From assembly GCF_010726645.1 (NCBI RefSeq), contig NZ_AP022563.1, positions 248,001 to 312,000 of the forward strand: a DNA stretch of 64,000 nt. The letters are read 5' to 3'. Below are positions 8,792-15,519 of the stretch, piece after piece; positions within the stretch are counted from its first letter, which is position 1, and each line of letters starts with the position of its first letter. The notes beneath the pieces were generated by a model that saw nothing but the letters and a program-made list of their open reading frames with translations, did no database searches and had not been told where the DNA came from. Made by a program: the position numbers and the translations under genes. Source of the stretch: Mycolicibacterium duvalii (GTDB lineage: Bacteria > Actinomycetota > Actinomycetes > Mycobacteriales > Mycobacteriaceae).

Positions 8792-8992
8792 ATGGCAAAA
8801 GAGATCGACCGACAGCGGACCTCGAGCGCACTGGCCGTCGTCCGGCAACACCCCGTCATGGTGCTGTTCGCGCTGTCCCCGGTCCTGGTGGGCCTCGGAC
8901 TGGTGTGGTGGCTGCTGGGCGCCGGATGGGCGATCGCGCTGTTTCTCCTGTTGGCTGTCGTCGGTGGCGTCGTCGTGTTGCGTCAACGCTGA
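8792..8992 (+). CDS. Small two-helix membrane protein
   Basis: This 66-aa protein has a charged N-terminus and two hydrophobic helices at about residues 23-43 (VMVLFALSPVLVGLGLVWWL) and 45-62. No functional motif is visible. The ATG has GAGG upstream, and the gene is divergent from the AIM24-like gene with ~70 bp between them. Its 3' end overlaps the convergent molybdopterin oxidoreductase gene by 10 bp. Function unknown. Confidence 0.65.
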   Translation: MAKEIDRQRTSSALAVVRQHPVMVLFALSPVLVGLGLVWWLLGAGWAIALFLLLAVVGGVVVLRQR

Positions 8993-11169
8993 GCCGGCGC
9001 GGCCGACACCACGCGCTCGACGGCGACATAGCTCGAGTTCAGCGCCGCCGTCTGGGACAGCGGATCCACCGCGTCGCCGTCGACGAGCAGGTTGCGGTTG
9101 ACGCCGTAGGCCTGTGGTTCCGCATCCCCGCGCGGATCGAAAACCCGGGAGCCCCAACCGTGGTCGATGACGACGACGCCCGGTCGGGGCACGTCGCTGA
9201 CCGCGGCCTGCAGTTGCACCGCGCCGACAGGGGAGTGCACCCGGACCCGGTCGCCGTCGTCGATCCCGAGACGTGCGGCATCGTCGGGGTGGACCAGGAC
9301 CTCGGTGCCCTTCCCGGACGGGTGCAGCCCGGGCAGGTCGTTGAGCCACGAGTTCATCGAGTGGCGACGCCGCCGGTTGCCCAGCTGGAACGGGTAGGCC
9401 GCCGGCGCCTGCGGGCTCGGCTCGGCGAGCAGGTCGCGGGCTCGCGCGACGAACTCCGGCGGAGCGACCCGCACCCGCTTGTCGGGGGTCCGCAGCGCCG
9501 TCCGGAAGTGACCGAACTCGCGCGGTCCGAGCACCCAGCCGTGCGGGTGGGCCAGGACATCGCGCCAGCGAATCCTGCGGCCGTTGACTTTTCGGCTCGT
9601 CGCCACCAGCAGGCGGTTGACCCAGAGCGGTCCGAACTCCACGTTCGGCCTGCGGGTCAGCCGTGCCAGCCGCCGCGACACCCGGACCAACCCGTTGAGT
9701 CCCGACGCACCGAACAGCGGCCGGTTCATGGCCAGCGCGAGGTCGACGAAGATGCGCCACTCCTCACGCGCCTGCGGCGGTGGCTGCACCGCGCGGACTC
9801 CGTAGTGCAGATAGGGCTCGTCGTGCAGGTTGCTGGTGAACGCCAGCAGATCGTCCCGCTCGAGCCAGTGCACCGCCGGCAGCAGCCAGTGGGCGTGCCG
9901 GTGGCTTTCCCGCTGCACGAGGTCGATGGCCACCAACAGGTCCAGCTGGGCCAGCGCCCGGTCCAGCTTGGCGCCGTCGGGGCCGGAGATCACCGGGTTG
10001 CCGCTGTTGATCACCAGGGCCCGGATCTGCCCGCGCCCTGCGGTGGTGATCTCGTCGGGCAGTTCGCTCAGCGCGTGCGCGCCCGCCACCAGGTCGCGGC
10101 CGCGCAGGCGGCTTAGATGCGGCTTGGCGCCGGCCAGGCCGGCCAGGCGCAACGCGTCGACATATCCGGGCTCGAAGCGCCGGCCGCCCGGGCGGTCCAG
10201 GCGGCCGGTGATCACGTTGAGCACATGACCGAGCCACTCGGCGACCGTGCCGGCCAGGTGCAGCGACACCCCGGTGCGGGTCACCACCATCGCACGCGGC
10301 GCGGCGGCGAAACCGCGTGCCACCGAGACGATCTCGACGACCGGAAGGTCACATCGGCGGGCCAGGTCATCCAGGTCGGCGGTGGCCACCAGCTCCCGTA
10401 GGTCGGTCATGCCGGTGGCCAGGGTCTCGCAGTCCTGGGCGTGCTCACGGCCCTCGTCGAGAATCACCTTCACAAGGGCCAGCAGCAGGGCCCAGTCCTG
10501 TCCCGGCCGAACCGCCAGATGCATGTCGGCACGCTGGGCGGTCTCGGTGCGCAACGGGTCGACCACCACGATGGTGGCGCCGTGCTCCCGGCGGGCCAGC
10601 GCCCGGCGCCACCCGCCGGGCACCGACTCCACCCAATTCCAGGCACTGACAGCCGGATTGGTGCCGACCAACAGGAAGTAGTCGCAGTGGTCGATGTCGG
10701 ACACCGGCACCATCAGGGGCGAGCCGTACATCTTCTCGGCGACGACATGCATCGCGTTCTGGTCGACCGAACCGACCGCGTAGCGGTTGAACGTACCGAC
10801 GGCGTCCATCCACGCGTTCATGAACATCAGGTTCGACGACGAATAACCGGCCGGGTTGCCGTAATACGCCCCGACGGCGTCGGGACCACCGGCGTCGACG
10901 ATCGCGTTCATCCGGGTGGCGATGTCGGCTATCGCCTCGTCCCAACCGGTTTCGACGTAGCGGTCACCGACCCGCTTCATCGGGGCGGTGATCCGTCGCG
11001 GGTGGTCGACGACCTCGGCGGCGGTGCGGCCCTTCGCGCAGAAGTCCTGCCAGCTGTGCGGGTTCTGCTTGTCCGGCGAGATCTTGACCACGGTGTTGTC
11101 GGCCACGGTGACCTCGAGTCCGCAGGACGCCAGGCAGTACCGGCAGAACGTGTGCACCGTCCGGGTCAT
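8983..11169 (-). CDS. Molybdopterin-dependent oxidoreductase with [4Fe-4S] cluster
   Basis: This 728-aa enzyme belongs to the DMSO-reductase superfamily. C9, C12, C16 and C44 (FCRYCLASCG ... FCAKG) form the N-terminal [4Fe-4S] site. Domains follow in the usual order: a Fe-S domain, two Rossmann-like molybdopterin-binding regions (YFLLVGTNPAVSAWNW, ALVINSGNPVISG) and a C-terminal cofactor domain (DGDRVRVHSPVGAV). No twin-arginine signal is seen, so it is probably cytoplasmic. The metal ligand may be the serine in AVGSVDQ, but this is uncertain. No electron-transfer subunit or chaperone lies nearby. The substrate is unknown. Confidence 0.88.
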   Translation of the reverse strand: MTRTVHTFCRYCLASCGLEVTVADNTVVKISPDKQNPHSWQDFCAKGRTAAEVVDHPRRITAPMKRVGDRYVETGWDEAIADIATRMNAIVDAGGPDAVGAYYGNPAGYSSSNLMFMNAWMDAVGTFNRYAVGSVDQNAMHVVAEKMYGSPLMVPVSDIDHCDYFLLVGTNPAVSAWNWVESVPGGWRRALARREHGATIVVVDPLRTETAQRADMHLAVRPGQDWALLLALVKVILDEGREHAQDCETLATGMTDLRELVATADLDDLARRCDLPVVEIVSVARGFAAAPRAMVVTRTGVSLHLAGTVAEWLGHVLNVITGRLDRPGGRRFEPGYVDALRLAGLAGAKPHLSRLRGRDLVAGAHALSELPDEITTAGRGQIRALVINSGNPVISGPDGAKLDRALAQLDLLVAIDLVQRESHRHAHWLLPAVHWLERDDLLAFTSNLHDEPYLHYGVRAVQPPPQAREEWRIFVDLALAMNRPLFGASGLNGLVRVSRRLARLTRRPNVEFGPLWVNRLLVATSRKVNGRRIRWRDVLAHPHGWVLGPREFGHFRTALRTPDKRVRVAPPEFVARARDLLAEPSPQAPAAYPFQLGNRRRRHSMNSWLNDLPGLHPSGKGTEVLVHPDDAARLGIDDGDRVRVHSPVGAVQLQAAVSDVPRPGVVVIDHGWGSRVFDPRGDAEPQAYGVNRNLLVDGDAVDPLSQTAALNSSYVAVERVVSAAPAQR

Positions 11170-11238
11170 GCGGCCATGCTGCCTGAGCGGCCGACGGCGT
11201 GTCGGCGGAACGCGATTGAGCAGTCCGCTCAGCAGGCG

Positions 11239-12498
11239 TCACAGGGCGGCGACGGCATCGCCCCACAGGCCGAGAGCCTCGTCGATGTGATCGGCGTCGA
11301 CGACGAGCGCCGGAATGAAGCGCACCACCTGGCCCCACGCGCCGCAGGTCAGCAGCAGCAGGCCGCGCCGGGCGGCCTCCCGCTGCGCCGCCGCCGCCGC
11401 GGCACCGTCGGGTTTACCTGCGGCGTCGCGGAACTCGTTGCCCAACATCAGGCCCAGACCCCGCACATCGGTGATCGCGTCGTGTTTGTCGGCGACCAGC
11501 TGTAGCCCGTGGCGTAACTGTTCGCCGCGTGCGGCGGCGTTGTCGACCAGCTTCTCGTCGCGGATGACGTCGAGGGTGGCCAGCGCCGCTGCGCAGGCCA
11601 CCGCGTTGCCGCCGTAGGTGCCGCCCTGCGAACCCGGCCACGCCCGGCCCATGACGTCGGCCGATGCGGCGATCGCCGACAACGGGAAGCCCGAGGCCAA
11701 CCCTTTGGCGGTGATCAGGACATCGGGCGCGACGAATGCGTCGGACGTGAAATGGTCGTGCCCCCAGAACTTCCCGGTGCGACCGAAGCCGGTCTGCACC
11801 TCGTCGACGACCAGCAGGATGCCGTGCCGGTCGGCGCGCTCGCGCAGCCCGGCCAGGAAGCGGGTGTTGGCGGGCACGTAACCGCCCTCGCCGAGCACCG
11901 GCTCGACGACGAACGCGGCGGTGTCGGCGGGCGCGGTCATGGTCTGCAGCAGATAGTCCAGCTGCGCGAGCGCGAAGTCGGTGGCCTGTTCGACGGGCCA
12001 GCCGTAGTGGGTGGGGTCGGGAAACGGTGCGACATGGACGCCGGCCATCATCGGCGCGAAACCGGACCGGAACTTGGTTCCCGAGGTGGTCATCGACGCC
12101 GCGGCGACCGTGCGGCCGTGGAAACCGCCGTGGAAGACCACCACGTTGGGCCGCCCGGTGGCCTGTCGCGCGAGACGCAGTGCGGCCTCGACGGCCTCGC
12201 TGCCGGAGTTTGCGAAGAACACCCGGTCCAGGCCGGGGGGCAGTACCTCGCCCAGGCGGTCCACCAGGTCGAGCAGTGGGCGGTGCATCACGGTGGTGTA
12301 CTGCGCGTGGATCAGGGAGCCGACCTGGCGCTGGGCGGCCTCGACGACGCGGGGATGACAATGCCCGGTGCTGGTGACGCCGATTCCGGCGGTGAAATCG
12401 AGATAGCGTCGGTTGTCCTCGTCGAAGAGCTCGACGCCGACGCCGCGCGCGGCCAGGACGTCGGTCGCTTGCTTGAGGACGGGCGAAAGTGCGGTCAC
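11239..12498 (-). CDS. Class III aminotransferase (4-aminobutyrate aminotransferase-like)
   Basis: This 419-aa PLP enzyme transfers an amino group from an omega-amine to a 2-oxo acid. Conserved blocks are NSGSEAVEAALRLAR (phosphate loop), FHGGFHGRT, VVDEVQTGFGRTGKFWGHD and the Schiff-base lysine K265 in LITAKGLASGFP. A GTG start is preceded by AAGGA. It is divergent from the semialdehyde dehydrogenase gene, a pairing that suggests amine to semialdehyde to acid, as in GABA use. The gap holds a GntR-type palindrome. True GabT identity is likely but other omega-amines are possible. Confidence 0.88.
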   Translation of the reverse strand: MTALSPVLKQATDVLAARGVGVELFDEDNRRYLDFTAGIGVTSTGHCHPRVVEAAQRQVGSLIHAQYTTVMHRPLLDLVDRLGEVLPPGLDRVFFANSGSEAVEAALRLARQATGRPNVVVFHGGFHGRTVAAASMTTSGTKFRSGFAPMMAGVHVAPFPDPTHYGWPVEQATDFALAQLDYLLQTMTAPADTAAFVVEPVLGEGGYVPANTRFLAGLRERADRHGILLVVDEVQTGFGRTGKFWGHDHFTSDAFVAPDVLITAKGLASGFPLSAIAASADVMGRAWPGSQGGTYGGNAVACAAALATLDVIRDEKLVDNAAARGEQLRHGLQLVADKHDAITDVRGLGLMLGNEFRDAAGKPDGAAAAAAQREAARRGLLLLTCGAWGQVVRFIPALVVDADHIDEALGLWGDAVAAL

Positions 12499-12522
12499 GA
12501 CAGATCCTTGATTGTCGGCGGG

Positions 12523-12540
12523 TAGATTGTCGACAATCTA
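12523..12540. promoter_or_regulatory. GntR operator 1 over a bidirectional promoter
   Basis: TAGATTGTCGACAATCTA is a perfect 18-bp palindrome (core 12526-12537) between the divergent aminotransferase and aldehyde dehydrogenase genes. Each end reads TAGATT, which fits the TANNNT -10 pattern, so promoters in both directions may be built into the operator. Start sites would fall near 12536 (plus) and 12527 (minus), leaving leaders that carry GGAAGGGG and AAGGA ribosome-binding sites. An extra half-site ATTGTCGG lies at 12511-12518. The same core recurs at 15505 and 19130. Confidence 0.75.
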
Positions 12541-12575
12541 TCGGATGCTCGCGCAGAGGCGGAAGGGGTGGTGCA

Positions 12576-14033
12576 GTGCACGAGGCGCGCGTCGTCGAGA
12601 AGGTCGACAAGAGCCTGTTCATCGACGGCAAGTGGGTGGAGGCCACCGGCGGCCGCACGTTCGACGTCCTCGACCCGGCCACCGGAGCGACGCTGTGCGC
12701 AGTGGCCGACGCATCACCGGACGACGGTCGCGCCGCGCTGGACGCCGCGGTCGCCGCGCAGCCGGGCTTCGCCGCGCTGCCGCCGCGGGCGCGGGCCGAC
12801 ATCCTGACCGGCGCGTTCGAACTGCTGCACCAGCGCATCGACGAGCTGGCGCTGCTGATGACGCTGGAGATGGGCAAACCATTGGCCGAGGCGCGCGGCG
12901 AGGTCGTCTACGCCGCCGAGTTCTTCCGGCACTTCGCCGCCGAGGCGGTGCGCATCGACGGGGGCTATCAGACCGCCCCGGCCGGCGGTTCGCGATTTCT
13001 GGTCACCCGCCAGCCGGTCGGACCGTGCCTGCTGATCACGCCGTGGAACTTCCCGATGGCGATGGGAACGCGCAAGCTCGGGCCGGCGATCGCGGCCGGC
13101 TGCGCCAGCGTGGTCAAGCCCGCCCCCCAGACCCCGCTGACGATGCTGGCGCTGATGGATGTGCTGACCGAGGCGGGACTGCCCGGCGGCGCGGTCAACT
13201 GCATCACCACCACCGACGCCGGCGCGGTGATCGAGCCGCTGATCCGGTCCGGGTTCGTGCGCAAGCTGTCCTTCACCGGGTCCACGGCGGTCGGCCGTAC
13301 GCTGCTGGAGCAGTGCGCGCAGAAGATCGTCCGCACGTCGCTCGAGCTCGGCGGCAACGCCCCGTTCCTGGTGTTCGAGGACGCCGACCTCGACGAGGCC
13401 GTCGAGGGGGCGATCGCGGCCAAGATGCGCAACATGGGGGAGGCGTGCACCGCCGCCAACCGGATTTTCGTGCACGCGTCGGTCATCGACGAGTTCGGGC
13501 GCCGGCTGGCCGCGCGCATGGCGGCGATGAAAGTGGGGCCGGGCACCCAGGACGGGGTGACCGTGGGGCCGTTGATCGACGCCGCGGCGCGGCGCAAGGT
13601 CGAGGAACTGGTCGCCGACGCCGTCACCCGCGGGGCCACGGTGCTGACCGGCGGGTCCACGCCCGGCGGCGCGGGGTACTTCTACCCGCCGACGGTGCTG
13701 ACCGGAGTGCCGCGCGACGCGCAGATGTGTGACCAGGAGATCTTCGGACCCGTCGCGCCGCTGACCCCGTTCGCCACCGAACAGGAAGTACTCGCCGCCG
13801 CCAACGACACCGAGTACGGGCTGGTCGCTTACGTGTTCACCAATGACCTGCGCCGCGCGCTGCGCGTGGCCGAGGCGCTGGAGACCGGCATGGTCGGGCT
13901 CAACCAGGGGGTGGTGTCCAACCCGGCCGCTCCGTTCGGCGGCGTGAAGGCGTCCGGGCTGGGTCGCGAGGGCGGCTCGGTGGGCATCGACGAATTTCTC
14001 GAGACCAAGTACGTCGGCATCAAGATGAACTGA
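12576..14033 (+). CDS. NAD(P)-dependent succinate-semialdehyde dehydrogenase-like enzyme
   Basis: This 485-aa aldehyde dehydrogenase has PWNFP with N158, the general base E257 (LELGGNAPF), the nucleophile C291 (GEACTAANR) and the C-terminal GVKASGLGREGG. It is closest in pattern to the succinate-semialdehyde dehydrogenase (GabD) group, which oxidises succinate semialdehyde to succinate. The GTG start follows GGAAGGGG. An upstream in-frame start would fall before the predicted promoter. It is divergent from the aminotransferase gene and shares its operator. Confidence 0.88.
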   Translation: MHEARVVEKVDKSLFIDGKWVEATGGRTFDVLDPATGATLCAVADASPDDGRAALDAAVAAQPGFAALPPRARADILTGAFELLHQRIDELALLMTLEMGKPLAEARGEVVYAAEFFRHFAAEAVRIDGGYQTAPAGGSRFLVTRQPVGPCLLITPWNFPMAMGTRKLGPAIAAGCASVVKPAPQTPLTMLALMDVLTEAGLPGGAVNCITTTDAGAVIEPLIRSGFVRKLSFTGSTAVGRTLLEQCAQKIVRTSLELGGNAPFLVFEDADLDEAVEGAIAAKMRNMGEACTAANRIFVHASVIDEFGRRLAARMAAMKVGPGTQDGVTVGPLIDAAARRKVEELVADAVTRGATVLTGGSTPGGAGYFYPPTVLTGVPRDAQMCDQEIFGPVAPLTPFATEQEVLAAANDTEYGLVAYVFTNDLRRALRVAEALETGMVGLNQGVVSNPAAPFGGVKASGLGREGGSVGIDEFLETKYVGIKMN

Positions 14034-14063
14034 CCGGGCGTGGGCACTGCGTCCGGCGCTGAG

Positions 14064-14744
14064 CTACAACACCACCGCGTCCGCCGGCTCCTCCGACGGC
14101 ACCTCGAGCAGCCGGGCGAGCGCATCGTCCATGTGGGCGACCATCAGCCGGTCGGTCAGCTCGGCGTCGCCGGAGCGGATCGCCGCGGCCAGGGTGCGGT
14201 GCTCCTCCTCGCGGAAGTCCGACTTGGCGTAGGAGTCGTCCAGGGAGTGGATGCACATGCGGGTCTCGGTGATGACGGTCTGGTGCATGCGGCGCAGATG
14301 CTTGCTGCCCGACAGCAACACCAGCTGCTCGTGGAATTCGATGTCGAGCTCGCTCATCTCGGCCGCCGACCCCGCCCGGCCCATCTTGTCCACCACGGCC
14401 AGCAGCGCGTCACCGGCCGCGACGAAACCGCCGGACGCCACGATGCTGTGGGCCGCGGCGCGTTCGATGGCCTCCCGCGCGAGGTACATGTCGCGGATGT
14501 CCTCGGCCGTCAGGTCGATGACGAACAATCCGCGGTTGCGGATCGCGACCAGCAACCCCTCCTGGGTCAGACGCTGCATGCCTTCGCGCAGCGGGCCGCG
14601 GCTGACGCCGAGCTGGCGGGCCAGGTCGGCCTCCAACAACTGTTCGCCGGGCTTGAGTTCGCCGTAGCCGATGGCGGCGCGCAGCTTGTCGGCGATGATG
14701 CTGGGCGTCGAACGCTGCACCAGCGGCCCGATGTGTCCGGTCAT
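14064..14744 (-). CDS. GntR-family transcriptional regulator with FCD domain
   Basis: This 226-aa regulator has an N-terminal winged helix (residues ~12-75: IIADKLRAAIGYGELKPGEQ, ADLARQLGVSRGPLREGMQRL) and a C-terminal FCD ligand-binding domain. Likely metal or ligand histidines lie in DIEFHEQ, EEEHRTL and VAHMDD. The family usually represses catabolic genes and releases DNA when an organic acid binds. The ATG overlaps the upstream racemase-like gene (ATGA), so both are in one transcript behind operator 2. Three copies of one palindrome flank the cluster, so it probably controls all nine genes, including itself. Confidence 0.92.
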   Translation of the reverse strand: MTGHIGPLVQRSTPSIIADKLRAAIGYGELKPGEQLLEADLARQLGVSRGPLREGMQRLTQEGLLVAIRNRGLFVIDLTAEDIRDMYLAREAIERAAAHSIVASGGFVAAGDALLAVVDKMGRAGSAAEMSELDIEFHEQLVLLSGSKHLRRMHQTVITETRMCIHSLDDSYAKSDFREEEHRTLAAAIRSGDAELTDRLMVAHMDDALARLLEVPSEEPADAVVL

Positions 14745-15466
14745 CGCTGACTCCCGGATCGGAACAGTGCGCCCAGCCCGGGCAATTCGGGCACCGGCCC
14801 CAGCATCTCCAGACCCTTCCACACCGTCACCTGGTTGGCGGTCAGCACCGGCTTGCCCACGGCGGCCTCCAGCATGTCGATGATCGCCAGCGTGTGCATC
14901 GCGGTGTCGGGCACCAGCACCGCCTCGGCGTCGGGATGATCGGCGGCTTTCACCATCTCGACGACCCGCGCTGGTTCCAGGGTGCCGACCTCGGCGGCGG
15001 TGTAGATGCCGTGGCTGCCCATGGACACCACCTCGGCGCCGCCGTCGGTCAGGAAGCCGACGAAGTGCTGGGCGACGTCGTCGGGATAGGACGCGGCGAC
15101 GGCGACCCGGTGGATGCCGAGGTGACGCAGCGCGTCGACGAAGGCGATCGACGTCGACGACGCCGGCACCCCGGCCGCGTCGGCGACCGCGGCGGCCTGC
15201 GCGCGGGCGCCCTGCGGGCCGAACACGAAGCTGCCCGACGTGCACGCCCACATCACGGCATCGGGCTGCGCGTCGGCGAGTTGGGAGGCGCCGTCGGCCA
15301 GGCGGGCGTCGCTGCCGATGTCGAGCAGTGCATCGACGCGGTGGGCGTCCTCGCCGACGGAGGTGATCACCACCGGTAGCCGCACCGCACCGGAGATACG
15401 TTCCTCGAGTGCGGGAAAATCGTCTTCGGCGCTGTGTCCGGGGTAGAGCAGACCGACCGTTGGCAT
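14741..15466 (-). CDS. Maleate isomerase / Asp-Glu racemase superfamily protein, paralogue 1 (second Cys missing)
   Basis: This 241-aa protein has the duplicated fold of Asp/Glu racemases, maleate cis-trans isomerases and arylmalonate decarboxylases. The first catalytic position is present as C75 in MWACTSGSF. At the second, where paralogue 2 has SCTN, this protein has D187 (VLVPDTAMHT). It also shares VGKPVLTANQVT and WKGL near the C-terminus with paralogue 2. One-cysteine members usually decarboxylate or act by another route, so the reaction may differ from racemisation. AGGAGG lies 8 nt before the ATG, and operator 2 is just upstream. Confidence 0.85.
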   Translation of the reverse strand: MPTVGLLYPGHSAEDDFPALEERISGAVRLPVVITSVGEDAHRVDALLDIGSDARLADGASQLADAQPDAVMWACTSGSFVFGPQGARAQAAAVADAAGVPASSTSIAFVDALRHLGIHRVAVAASYPDDVAQHFVGFLTDGGAEVVSMGSHGIYTAAEVGTLEPARVVEMVKAADHPDAEAVLVPDTAMHTLAIIDMLEAAVGKPVLTANQVTVWKGLEMLGPVPELPGLGALFRSGSQR

Positions 15467-15501
15467 AGATGACCTCCTTGGCTGACCGACAACCAGATAG
15501 G

Positions 15502-15519
15502 TAGATTGTCGACAATGTT
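15502..15519. promoter_or_regulatory. GntR operator 2 between racemase-like 1/GntR and the FAD/Fe-S gene
   Basis: The core ATTGTCGACAAT (15505-15516) is identical to operator 1. On the plus strand TAGATT (15502-15507) is a -10 candidate 7 nt before the ATG at 15515, so the FAD/Fe-S gene may be leaderless and the operator overlaps its start codon. On the minus strand TAACAT could serve the racemase-like/GntR transcript. A further half-site CGACAA lies at 15487-15492. Confidence 0.72.

Noticed and set aside
12489..12575. 29-codon N-terminal extension of the semialdehyde dehydrogenase
   Set aside because: It would be translated across the GntR operator and promoter and has no resemblance to the family.
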